Shown: piece after piece, positions 27,471 to 34,596 of the stretch
Position numbering within the stretch: position 1 is the stretch's first letter
Layout: every line of letters starts with the position of its first letter
NCBI GenBank assembly: GCA_021740585.1
Contig: JAIOZM010000045.1
Span: forward strand, 1-34,596
Source of the DNA: Bacteroidales bacterium
Lineage (GTDB): Bacteria > Bacteroidota > Bacteroidia > Bacteroidales > GCA-2748055
Direction: 5' to 3'
DNA length: 34,596 bases
Position numbers and translations under genes: made by a program
The notes under the pieces: generated by a model
The model's input: only the letters and a program-made list of their open reading frames with translations
What the model was told of the DNA's origin: nothing
Databases searched by the model: none

Positions 27471-27872
27471 ATGAAACCAACACACATTGAGCATATTGGC
27501 ATCGCTGTTAGTAATCTTGAGGAGTCGATTGAATACTACGAAAAAGTTCTGGGGCTTTCATGTTATGCCATCGAAGAAGTGGCAGATCAGAAAGTTAAAA
27601 CTGCCTTTTTTAAAGTGGGGGATACCAAGATTGAATTACTTGAATCGACCGACCCGGAAGGACCCATTGGGAAATTCGTGGAGAAAAAAGGACCCGGAAT
27701 TCATCATATTGCTTTCGCCATGCCTGATGTGGAAAAGGCATTATCGGATGCTGAAAAAAACGGCGTACAGCTTATAGATAAATCACCAAGAGCCGGTGCC
27801 GAAGGATTGAAAATCGGATTCCTTCACCCTAAATCAACCGGCGGTGTATTAACCGAATTCTGTAGCGACTAA
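27471..27872 (+). CDS. mce: Methylmalonyl-CoA epimerase
   Basis: 133 residues, standard for the family, VOC fold. Metal-ligand positions are H8 in [10 protein letters not shown]79 in GIHHIAF and E129 in [18 protein letters not shown] is also conserved. It interconverts (R)- and (S)-methylmalonyl-CoA, linking mutase to decarboxylase or carboxylase steps of propionate metabolism. It is the first gene of a five-gene same-strand set with the decarboxylase subunits. A possible -7 box (TACTTTTG, 27303-27310) lies 160 bases upstream, without a clear -33 box. Confidence 0.95.
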   Translation: MKPTHIEHIGIAVSNLEESIEYYEKVLGLSCYAIEEVADQKVKTAFFKVGDTKIELLESTDPEGPIGKFVEKKGPGIHHIAFAMPDVEKALSDAEKNGVQLIDKSPRAGAEGLKIGFLHPKSTGGVLTEFCSD

Positions 27873-27878
27873 CCATTC

Positions 27879-27929
27879 TCCCGATAGATATCGGGACATT
27901 TAACCAGTACGGACGCAAGGCCGTGCGTC
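27879..27929. repeat. Two REP-like hairpins between mce and the carboxyltransferase gene
   Basis: TCCCGATA/TATCGGGA (27879-27886, 27889-27896; 2-base spacer) and GACGCA/TGCGTC (27912-27917, 27924-27929; loop AGGCCG). Both words occur as common palindromic repeats in Bacteroidota. They lie in the 95-base gap inside the operon, with no T-run. Confidence 0.65.
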
Positions 27930-27967
27930 TCAACACTACCACATTACCACACCATCACACCAACAAT

Positions 27968-29527
27968 ATGTCAAACACCGATAAAGTAAAAAACCTCATC
28001 GAACTCCGCGAGAAAACAAAACTCGGGGGCGGGGAGAAAAGAATTGAAGCTCAGTATAAAAAAGGAAAACATACAGCCCGTGAAAGAATAGATATTCTTT
28101 TAGATGAGGGTAGTTTTGAAGAATACGATATGTTTGTCCAACATCGCTCCCATGATTTCGGCATGGAAAACGAACAATATCTTGGCGATGGGGTAGTAAC
28201 CGGCCATGGCACCATCGATGGCAGGGTTGTATATATCTTCGCCCAGGATTTTACAGTTTTTGGGGGATCGCTTTCTGAAACCCATGCCAAAAAGATTTGC
28301 AAAATAATGGATCAGGCTCTTAAAGTGGGAGCTCCGGTTATTGGAATCAACGACAGTGGTGGAGCCCGTATACAGGAAGGGGTGAATAGCCTTGCTGCTT
28401 ATGCTGAAATTTTTCAAAGAAATATTATGGCCTCAGGTGTAATACCTCAATTGTCAGCCATTTTTGGTCCTTGCGCCGGTGGTGCGGTGTATTCACCTGC
28501 TCTTACCGATTTGGTGATTATGTCGGATAAAACTTCTTATATGTTTGTTACCGGACCGAAAGTAACCAAAACGGTTACCGGTGAGGTGATATCCACTGAG
28601 GATCTGGGTGGCGCTCATGTACATGCTTCAAAATCGGGTGTGGCTCATTTTGTTGCCGAGGATGAGGAAGAAGGATTGCTTATTATCAGAAAGCTAATCT
28701 CTTATCTTCCTCAGAATAATCTGGAAGACCCCGTAATTACTGAATGTTTCGATCCTATCGACAGATTGGATGATGATCTGAATGAAATCATTCCCGACAA
28801 TCCGGCTCATCCCTATAATATTAAGGATGTTATTTTCAGTATTGTCGATGACTCAGAATTTTTAGAGATACATCGCGATTTTGCCCGGAATATTATCGTT
28901 GGTTTTGCAAAATTTAATGGCCGTCCTACAGGTATTGTGGCGAATCAGCCCAATTATCTGGCCGGTGTTCTTGATATTGACGCATCCAGAAAAGCAGCTC
29001 GCTTTGTGCGGTTTTGTGATGCTTTTAACGTGCCCATAGTTACTTTGGTGGATGTTCCCGGATTCCTTCCCGGATCAGCACAGGAGTACGGCGGAATTAT
29101 CATTCATGGAGCCAAGCTCTTATTCGCCTATGGAGAAGCCACCGTGCCAAAAATCACCGTTACACTTCGGAAATCTTATGGTGGGGCTCACGATGTTATG
29201 GGCTCAAAGCAATTAAGAGGCGACTTGAATTATGCCTGGCCAACAGCCGAGATTGCCGTTATGGGACCCAAAGGAGCCATTGAAGTTCTGGAAGGTAAAA
29301 AAATTGCCGAAATTGAAGATGTTGAGGAAAGACAAAAATATATCGATGCCAAAGAAGAAGAATACCGTGAGAAGTTTGCTAATCCTTACGAAGCAGCAAA
29401 ATACGGTTATATTGATGATGTTATAGAACCGAGAAATACACGATTTAGAATCATAAGGGCTTTGCAAACCATGTCGACCAAAAAAGAGATGAATCCGCCC
29501 AAAAAACATCCAAATATTCCTTTATAA
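27968..29527 (+). CDS. mmdA: Methylmalonyl-CoA decarboxylase alpha / propionyl-CoA carboxylase carboxyltransferase subunit
   Basis: 519 residues from the ATG at 27968. An in-frame GTG at 27923 would add a low-complexity extension encoded partly by a repeat and is rejected. It is a crotonase-fold carboxyltransferase with two halves: GGARIQEGV and [14 protein letters not shown] in the N half, and [21 protein letters not shown] and [13 protein letters not shown] in the C half, the acyl-CoA and biotin oxyanion sites. Residue length and motifs fit MmdA/PccB. With the beta, gamma and biotin subunits next door, it moves CO2 from (S)-methylmalonyl-CoA to biotin, giving propionyl-CoA. Cytosolic, bound to the membrane complex through the gamma subunit. 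Confidence 0.95.
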   Translation: MSNTDKVKNLIELREKTKLGGGEKRIEAQYKKGKHTARERIDILLDEGSFEEYDMFVQHRSHDFGMENEQYLGDGVVTGHGTIDGRVVYIFAQDFTVFGGSLSETHAKKICKIMDQALKVGAPVIGINDSGGARIQEGVNSLAAYAEIFQRNIMASGVIPQLSAIFGPCAGGAVYSPALTDLVIMSDKTSYMFVTGPKVTKTVTGEVISTEDLGGAHVHASKSGVAHFVAEDEEEGLLIIRKLISYLPQNNLEDPVITECFDPIDRLDDDLNEIIPDNPAHPYNIKDVIFSIVDDSEFLEIHRDFARNIIVGFAKFNGRPTGIVANQPNYLAGVLDIDASRKAARFVRFCDAFNVPIVTLVDVPGFLPGSAQEYGGIIIHGAKLLFAYGEATVPKITVTLRKSYGGAHDVMGSKQLRGDLNYAWPTAEIAVMGPKGAIEVLEGKKIAEIEDVEERQKYIDAKEEEYREKFANPYEAAKYGYIDDVIEPRNTRFRIIRALQTMSTKKEMNPPKKHPNIPL

Positions 29528-29546
29528 ATATTTTTAACAAGTGTGT

Positions 29547-29888
29547 ATGGAAAATATAAGCATTAACGAGATAATTATTGCGGTTGTAGGATATGCAACC
29601 GTATTTATTGCACTTTCAACCTTGTATGGAATTTTTAAATTCCTTCCTAAAATTATTTATCTCAAAATCAGAAGGAGGAATCCGGGAAAGGGAAAATCTC
29701 AGGGAGTGACCGATGAAAAGGAAATTTCGGGCGACGAGACCGCAGCCATTGCCCTGGCATTGCATCTTCTGCTTTCTGAAAAGCATGACGAGGAAAGCGG
29801 TGTTTTAACCATCAAAAGTATTTCTCGCGCTTATTCACCCTGGAGTTCAAAAATATACGCAGTAAGAAACCAATTTAACCGTTTGTAA
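29547..29888 (+). CDS. OadG-like gamma subunit of the Na+-translocating decarboxylase
   Basis: 113 residues from the ATG at 29547; a GTG six bases earlier is also in frame. One N-terminal membrane helix (about 8-30, IIIAVVGYATVFIALSTLYG) is followed by a basic stretch and a soluble tail ending SPWSSKIYAVRNQFNRL. This fits the OadG/MmdD family, small anchors that hold the carboxyltransferase to the membrane pump. It begins 19 bases after the alpha subunit stop and ends 10 bases before the biotin carrier, as in known oad/mmd operons. The family is short and divergent, so the call rests partly on context. Confidence 0.85.
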   Translation: MENISINEIIIAVVGYATVFIALSTLYGIFKFLPKIIYLKIRRRNPGKGKSQGVTDEKEISGDETAAIALALHLLLSEKHDEESGVLTIKSISRAYSPWSSKIYAVRNQFNRL

Positions 29889-29898
29889 ACATCAGAAA

Positions 29899-30321
29899 AT
29901 GAAAAGCTTTAAATTTCTTATCCATGGTACCGAGTTCAATGTTGATGTAACGGGTATTGAAGATAATGTGGCCACCATCGAAGTGAATGGAACAAAATAT
30001 GACGTTCAGATTGAGCAAAAACTGAAGCAATCCAAGACCCCCAAATTATTAAGACCGGTAGTTTCAGGTGCTCCCAAACCGGTAATCGACAAGAAGGAAA
30101 AAGGAAGTTCCAGTCCGGTTACAGCACCCCTTCCCGGAAATATAATATCTATTGCCGTTAAAGCCGGTGATATTATAAAGAAAGGCCAGCTTCTGCTGGT
30201 TATGGAAGCCATGAAAATGGAAAATCAGGTGCTGGCAGAAAAAGAAGGGGTGGTGGAATCAATAAAAGTTGAACCCGGACAAGGTGTTTTGCAGGGTGAT
30301 GTATTACTCGAACTAATCTGA
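29899..30321 (+). CDS. Biotin carboxyl carrier subunit of the decarboxylase
   Basis: 140 residues. An N-terminal beta region (about 1-45) and a Pro/Lys linker (about 46-75) lead to a biotinyl domain (about 75-140) with the biotin-lysine K106 in VMEAMKMENQV. The biotin arm carries CO2 from the carboxyltransferase to the beta subunit, where it is released with Na+ export. Its place, 10 bases after the gamma gene and 5 before the beta gene, agrees with MmdC/OadA-tail equivalents. Confidence 0.95.
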   Translation: MKSFKFLIHGTEFNVDVTGIEDNVATIEVNGTKYDVQIEQKLKQSKTPKLLRPVVSGAPKPVIDKKEKGSSSPVTAPLPGNIISIAVKAGDIIKKGQLLLVMEAMKMENQVLAEKEGVVESIKVEPGQGVLQGDVLLELI

Positions 30322-30326
30322 TAAGT

Positions 30327-31703
30327 ATGAAAAAATTAGCAAGCATAGTTCTGGTCATTTCCCTTATAACTATTCTTAGAACTCTGGTTTTCCCGGCAGG
30401 TTATTTTAATACCGTGGAATCCGGTATGGCTCAGGATTTAAATGAAGAAAAGATTGAAAATAGCGACACCCGTGAAAAGTCCTCCTGGGAAGAAACCATT
30501 TATCTGACTAAAAAAGGAGTGGGAAAGTTTTATAATTATTCCGGTTTTAAAAATGCCACTTTGGGTCATATTTTAATGATTATGGCAGGACTTTTTTTTA
30601 TTTTCCTCGCCATCAAATACGATTACGAACCTTTGTTGCTTATCCCCATTGGAATAGGAATTATTATCGGGAACATACCCTTTTTACAGTCGGGAGGGAC
30701 CAATTTGCAGCTGGGAATATACCAGGAAGGCAGCGTTTTGAATTATTTGTATTTTGGAGTGGTTAAAGGCATTTATCCTCCCTTGATATTTCTTGGAATT
30801 GGCGCCATGACAGATTTCTCCTCCCTAATTTCCAAACCACGATTAATGATTCTGGGTGCCGCGGCTCAGGTGGGAATTTTCCTCACCTTTCTGGGAGCAT
30901 TGTATTTAGGTTTCCATCCACGTGAAGCAGCAGCCATTGGAATTATTGGTGGTGCCGACGGTCCTACGGCCATTTTCCTTTCCTCAAAATTGGCGAACGG
31001 AATCGATGTTATAGGAACTGCAGCCGATGGCACAAAAATATTTGTAAAAAACCTGATCGGCCCCATTGCCATAGCAGCCTATTCATATATGGCTCTGGTT
31101 CCTGTTATTCAGCCTCCGATTATGAAGCTTCTTACCACCAGAAAAGAGCGATTGATAAGAATGAAGCCACCCAGGGCAGTGAGTAAATTAGAGAAAATAT
31201 TTTTTCCTATTATCGGACTTATTCTCACTGCATTTATATCTCCCAGTTCATTACCGCTTCTGGGTATGCTTTTCTTTGGAAATCTCTTAAAAGAATCGGG
31301 AGCCACAAAACGACTGGCCGATACCGCAAGGACTTCATTAATAGATATCGTTACCATTGTTCTGGGACTCACCGTAGGTGCTTCCACACAGGCTGATGTT
31401 TTCCTCACCAAAGATTCAATGCTCATATTCGGACTCGGAGCGGTTTCCTTTATGGTTGCCACTGCCGGAGGTATTATCTTTGCAAAAGTGATGAACTTTT
31501 TTTCCTCGGAAGAAAATAAAATCAATCCCCTTATCGGTGCAGCCGGAGTTTCGGCCGTTCCCGATAGTGCCAGAGTGGTTCAAAACATGGGCCTGAAAGA
31601 AGATCCTACCAATCACCTTCTCATGCATGCCATGGCACCCAACGTGGCCGGTGTTATCGGATCGGCAGTGGCTGCCGGTATTATGCTGAGCTTTTTATTG
31701 TAG
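30327..31703 (+). CDS. mmdB: Na+-translocating decarboxylase beta subunit (OadB/MmdB)
   Basis: 458 residues with an N-terminal hydrophobic helix, a soluble linker (about 35-75), and about nine further membrane helices. The conserved GGADGPTAIF (D211) is the Na+/carboxybiotin site; the C-terminal GAAGVSAVPDSARVVQ is also a family signature. It decarboxylates carboxybiotin and pumps Na+ out, so the operon conserves energy from methylmalonyl-CoA decarboxylation. It is the last gene of the operon; no hairpin terminator is evident after it. Confidence 0.95.
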   Translation: MKKLASIVLVISLITILRTLVFPAGYFNTVESGMAQDLNEEKIENSDTREKSSWEETIYLTKKGVGKFYNYSGFKNATLGHILMIMAGLFFIFLAIKYDYEPLLLIPIGIGIIIGNIPFLQSGGTNLQLGIYQEGSVLNYLYFGVVKGIYPPLIFLGIGAMTDFSSLISKPRLMILGAAAQVGIFLTFLGALYLGFHPREAAAIGIIGGADGPTAIFLSSKLANGIDVIGTAADGTKIFVKNLIGPIAIAAYSYMALVPVIQPPIMKLLTTRKERLIRMKPPRAVSKLEKIFFPIIGLILTAFISPSSLPLLGMLFFGNLLKESGATKRLADTARTSLIDIVTIVLGLTVGASTQADVFLTKDSMLIFGLGAVSFMVATAGGIIFAKVMNFFSSEENKINPLIGAAGVSAVPDSARVVQNMGLKEDPTNHLLMHAMAPNVAGVIGSAVAAGIMLSFLL

Positions 31704-31798
31704 GTAGTTGGCTTCTCCTAACCCTTACAACGGCTATTTTTAATATAGAAGTCGGCCTCTGGCAGGCTTTAGCTTAAGATGCAGCGTGCGAAGGCACT

Positions 31799-31843
31799 CA
31801 GCGGAGCAAAGTATCGCTTTCGTATAGCTTCAGCGGAGCAAAG
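31799..31843. repeat. Direct repeat of 13 bases
   Basis: Two identical copies of CAGCGGAGCAAAG with starts 32 bases apart. Short and of unknown function; possibly the trace of a longer extragenic repeat. Confidence 0.5.
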
Positions 31844-32069
31844 CCGGAAATAAGAGGGAAGGGTTTGTTGTATTTAGAAGGCTTTAGAGGTATGACTTTT
31901 CATCGGGCTTTAAGCTTTATCATAGGATTGAAGAACTTCAATAAACTATTCGAAGCCTATACTATTCTTGAACATAATCGAGATGTGAAAAAGTGATTTG
32001 CTCTCGTGTGGTTTTCCCCATCATTTTGAAATTGTCCGCATTTTATAAGAAATTATACATGAATTCTTT

Positions 32070-32077
32070 TAAATTTG
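32070..32077 (+). promoter_or_regulatory. -7 box upstream of icd
   Basis: TAAATTTG fits TAnnTTTG and lies 80 bases before the ATG. There is no TTTG at the expected -33 distance, so only one half of the promoter is supported. Confidence 0.4.
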
Positions 32078-32157
32078 CATTCGATTTCAAAAAAACCATT
32101 TGAAAACAGAAAACTCAAAACACATTCAGCAATAAGCTTTCAAAACAAACAACAAAT

Positions 32158-34389
32158 ATGGCACAGGAAACATCAAAAATTATTTGGACAGAAATCGACG
32201 AAGCTCCCGCATTGGCTACCTACTCTTTATTACCCATTGTAAATGCCTTTACAAATGCCGCAGGTATAGTAGTTGAAACCAGAGATATTTCTCTCTCCGG
32301 AAGAATAATTTCAAACTTTCCCGATTACTTAAGCGATGAGCAGAAACAGGAAGACAGCCTGGCATATTTAGGCGAATGGGTTGAGACTAAGGAAGCAAAC
32401 CTGATTAAATTGCCAAACGTAAGCGCTTCAATACCACAATTAAAGGCTGCCATAAAAGAGTTGCAGGACAAAGGATATAATTTACCCGATTATCCCGAAG
32501 AACCTAAAACAGAAGATGAAAAAGTTTTAAATTCACGTTATGCAAAATGCTTAGGCTCGGCCGTGAATCCGGTTTTACGCCAGGGAAACTCCGATCGCAG
32601 GGTTGCACTTTCTGTAAAAGCAAATGCTCAGAAAAATCCTAAAAAATTAGGCCCATGGTCACCAGATTCCAAAACCCACGTGGCATATATGAGAGAAGGC
32701 GATTTCTTCGGAAACGAAAAAACCATAGTGATGCCCGAAGCCGGGAATGTTAGAATTGAGTTTGTAGATAAGAAGGGAAAAACCACAATTCTTAAGGATA
32801 AGTTAAGCCTGAAAAAAGATGAGGTTCTGGATGCCACTTTTATGAGTGTGAAGGCTTTGCGCAAATTTATTGAAGAAGAAATAGCTGATGCTAAGAAAAA
32901 CGGCACACTGTTTTCTGTTCACCTGAAAGCTACCATGATGAAGGTTTCCGATCCAATTATTTTCGGACATTTTGTATCTGTTTTCTTTAAAGATGTTTTT
33001 GAAAAACATGCAGCTGTTTTTAAAGAACTGGATGTTAATCCCGATCTGGGTTTGGGAGATTTATATCTTAAAATTGAAAACTTGCCGGCCGGAAAAAAAG
33101 CTGAAATTGAAGCAGACATTCAGGCCGTTTATAAAACCAGACCTGCCATAGCCATGGTAGATTCCGATAAAGGAATTACCAATCTCCATGCCAGTAACGA
33201 TATTATAATTGATGCCTCCATGCCTAATGTGGTGCGCGACTCCGGTAAAATGTGGAATGCGAATGGCGAACTACAGGATACCAAGGCAGTGATACCCGAC
33301 CGTTGCTATTCTGCATGGTATCAGGTAGCCATCGATTTTTGCAAGCAAAACGGAGCCTTCGATCCGGCCACTATGGGGAATGTGTCTAACGTGGGACTAA
33401 TGGCTCAAAAGGCTGAAGAATATGGCTCGCACGATAAAACCTTCAAAGCTCCGGCAGACGGCAGCATCCGTATTGTGGATGAAAAAAACAACATTCTTTT
33501 GTCGCACGATCTTAATGAAGGTGATATTTACAGAGCCTCCCAGGTAAAAGATTTGCCCATAAGAGACTGGGTGAAACTTGGTGTAAGCAGAGCAAGAGCC
33601 ACAGGTGCACCGGCTATATTCTGGCTTGACAAAAACAGAGCCCACGATAGCGAAATGATTAAAAAGGTAAATACATACCTTAAAGATCATGATACCAGCG
33701 GTTTGGATATACAGATAATGTCGCCTGTGGAAGCCATGAAGTACACTCTGGAACGTGTAAAAGCCGGATTAGACACTATTTCTGTTACCGGGAATATTTT
33801 GAGGGATTATTTAACCGATTTGTTTCCCATACTGGAATTGGGGACATCTGCAAAAATGTTATCCATTATTCCCTTACTTAAAGGCGGCGGATTGTTCGAA
33901 ACCGGCGCCGGTGGTTCTGCGCCAAAGCATGTGCAGCAGTTTGTAAACGAAGGACACTTAAGATGGGATTCCTTAGGCGAATTTTTAGCATTAACCGTTT
34001 CGTTGGAGCATTTGTCAAATACTACGAATAACAAGCGCGCCATGTTACTTTCCAAAACCCTCGATCAGGCCATCGAGCAATACCTGGAAAACAAAAAGTC
34101 GCCTTCAAGAAAAGCAGGCGAACTCGATAACCGTGGCACTCATTTTTATCTGGGCATGTATTGGGCCGGAACACTTGCAGAACAGACCGAAGATTTGGAG
34201 CTACAGAAGACCTTTAAAAAAGCAGCTCTTGCACTAAAAGAAAACGAGGAGAAAATACTTTCAGAGATTGCGGCTGCTGAAGGCAGACCCACCGATATCG
34301 GAGGCTATTACAAACCCGATAAAGATCTCGTGTCAAAAGCCATGAGGCCCAGCCACACCCTTAATGCCATCATTGCTTCCATAAAATAG
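32158..34389 (+). CDS. icd: Monomeric NADP-dependent isocitrate dehydrogenase
   Basis: 743 residues, the length of the monomeric IDH family (about 740) and nearly twice that of dimeric IDH. Family blocks are visible: [21 protein letters not shown] at the start, [16 protein letters not shown] (GNSDRR at 143-148), [23 protein letters not shown], and [14 protein letters not shown] near the end. It oxidises isocitrate to 2-oxoglutarate with NADP+ in the cytosol, supplying glutamate precursor and NADPH. It is a single-gene unit with a clear terminator 51 bases downstream. There is no signal peptide. Confidence 0.96.
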   Translation: MAQETSKIIWTEIDEAPALATYSLLPIVNAFTNAAGIVVETRDISLSGRIISNFPDYLSDEQKQEDSLAYLGEWVETKEANLIKLPNVSASIPQLKAAIKELQDKGYNLPDYPEEPKTEDEKVLNSRYAKCLGSAVNPVLRQGNSDRRVALSVKANAQKNPKKLGPWSPDSKTHVAYMREGDFFGNEKTIVMPEAGNVRIEFVDKKGKTTILKDKLSLKKDEVLDATFMSVKALRKFIEEEIADAKKNGTLFSVHLKATMMKVSDPIIFGHFVSVFFKDVFEKHAAVFKELDVNPDLGLGDLYLKIENLPAGKKAEIEADIQAVYKTRPAIAMVDSDKGITNLHASNDIIIDASMPNVVRDSGKMWNANGELQDTKAVIPDRCYSAWYQVAIDFCKQNGAFDPATMGNVSNVGLMAQKAEEYGSHDKTFKAPADGSIRIVDEKNNILLSHDLNEGDIYRASQVKDLPIRDWVKLGVSRARATGAPAIFWLDKNRAHDSEMIKKVNTYLKDHDTSGLDIQIMSPVEAMKYTLERVKAGLDTISVTGNILRDYLTDLFPILELGTSAKMLSIIPLLKGGGLFETGAGGSAPKHVQQFVNEGHLRWDSLGEFLALTVSLEHLSNTTNNKRAMLLSKTLDQAIEQYLENKKSPSRKAGELDNRGTHFYLGMYWAGTLAEQTEDLELQKTFKKAALALKENEEKILSEIAAAEGRPTDIGGYYKPDKDLVSKAMRPSHTLNAIIASIK

Positions 34390-34439
34390 TGATCTGCCGG
34401 TAAAGAAGCAGAGCTAAGGTTAAAAAATTATGACTAAAG

Positions 34440-34466
34440 GCCCGGGGATTTCTCCGGGCTTTTTTT
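34440..34466 (+). terminator. Intrinsic terminator of icd
   Basis: An eight-pair stem (GCCCGGGG at 34440-34447 with CTCCGGGC at 34452-34459, including one G-U) has loop ATTT, followed by seven T residues (34460-34466). Confidence 0.92.
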
Positions 34467-34596
34467 GTATGTCGGGCATGGTAATAAGCTTGCGAGGTGA
34501 AAGTCCTTGTACGTGCCGAGTTGATAGGAAACGTTAGCGAATGGCAAAGGTGTTGTGGGTGACTACAAATCTGAAAGAAGCCATCAGCAAACTTGA
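34467..34596 (+). mobile_element. 5' part of a group II intron (IIC-like), continuing past the window
   Basis: From GTATGTCGGGCATGG at 34467 the sequence has the domain I landmarks of bacterial group II introns: GGTGAAAGTCC (34496-34506), CGTTAGCGAA, GGCAAAGGTGT and AATCTGAAAGAAGCC. Expected helices form: TCGGGCA (34472-34478) with TGCCGA (34514-34519), and GCGAGG (34492-34497) with CCTTGT (34505-34510). It begins on the base after the icd terminator T-run, the target site typical of class IIC introns. Any intron-encoded reverse transcriptase lies beyond the window. The exact first base and the class are inferred. Confidence 0.82.

Larger units (their letters stand above)
31704..32157 (+). 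other. 454-base intergenic region before icd
   Basis: No coding frame. It contains a 13-base direct repeat (CAGCGGAGCAAAG at 31799-31811 and 31831-31843), a word common in Bacteroidota extragenic repeats. A -7 box (TAAATTTG, 32070-32077) precedes the isocitrate dehydrogenase gene. No terminator for the upstream operon is found. Confidence 0.5.

Noticed and set aside
27923..27967. GTG start giving a longer carboxyltransferase
   Set aside because: The extension is His/Thr low-complexity and begins inside a palindromic repeat; the ATG at 27968 matches normal family starts.
31704..32157. CRISPR-like array
   Set aside because: Only two 13-base copies with a 19-base gap, no further units and no cas genes.
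32628..33119. Overlapping minus-strand frames of 66-92 codons
   Set aside because: Antisense to the well-conserved isocitrate dehydrogenase gene, with no recognisable products.

Overview
The window looks like AT-rich chromosomal DNA from a marine or anaerobic Bacteroidota (Bacteroidales/Marinilabiliales-like). Signs are two C-terminal type IX secretion sorting domains (PNP-type tails at the ends of the 6874-8691 and 19495-20604 genes), a PorE-like TPR/propeller/OmpA protein, a CzcA pump fused to its outer-membrane channel, a Na+-translocating methylmalonyl-CoA decarboxylase operon, several short palindromic (REP-like) elements between genes, and -7 boxes of the form TAnnTTTG. The species cannot be fixed from the sequence alone.

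Layout. 1-1677: a BlaI-type repressor and an M56 (BlaR1/MecR1-type) peptidase cut by the window edge, behind a promoter interleaved with three identical 16-bp palindromes. 1901-3835: PorE-like envelope protein. 4003-5181: exported C1 (bleomycin hydrolase/PepC type) peptidase, followed by a long inverted repeat. 5451-6770: NhaA Na+/H+ antiporter. 6874-8691: secreted pectate-lyase-like beta-helix protein. 8736-14222 (minus): two-gene CzcB/CzcA-OMF metal efflux operon. 14505-14616: a tight cluster of three hairpins. 14723-17035: exported WD40-caspase protein. 17620-18675 (minus): beta-helix lipoprotein with a strong terminator. 19022-19387: DUF2200 protein. 19495-23950 (minus): tricorn-type protease, then an S1/P1-nuclease/phospholipase C-like T9SS cargo. 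24123-27188: GH3 (NagZ-type)/beta-lactamase-fold fusion. 27471-31703: methylmalonyl-CoA epimerase plus the four decarboxylase subunits. 32158-34389: monomeric NADP-isocitrate dehydrogenase and its terminator. From 34467 to the window end: the 5' part of a group II intron placed directly after the terminator T-run.

How the genes relate. The propionate module (epimerase, carboxyltransferase, membrane anchor, biotin carrier, beta subunit) is one operon coupling (S)-methylmalonyl-CoA decarboxylation to Na+ export; NhaA is another Na+ handler, though not linked to it. The PorE-like protein and the two CTD-bearing enzymes belong functionally to type IX secretion. The rest are separate transcription units, many encoding exported proteases or hydrolases.

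The strongest second-look items are the group II intron at the terminator, the geometry of the blaI promoter and its operators, the signal-peptide-like segment inside the CzcA-OMF fusion, the exported WD40-caspase, and REP-like hairpins inside the propionate operon.
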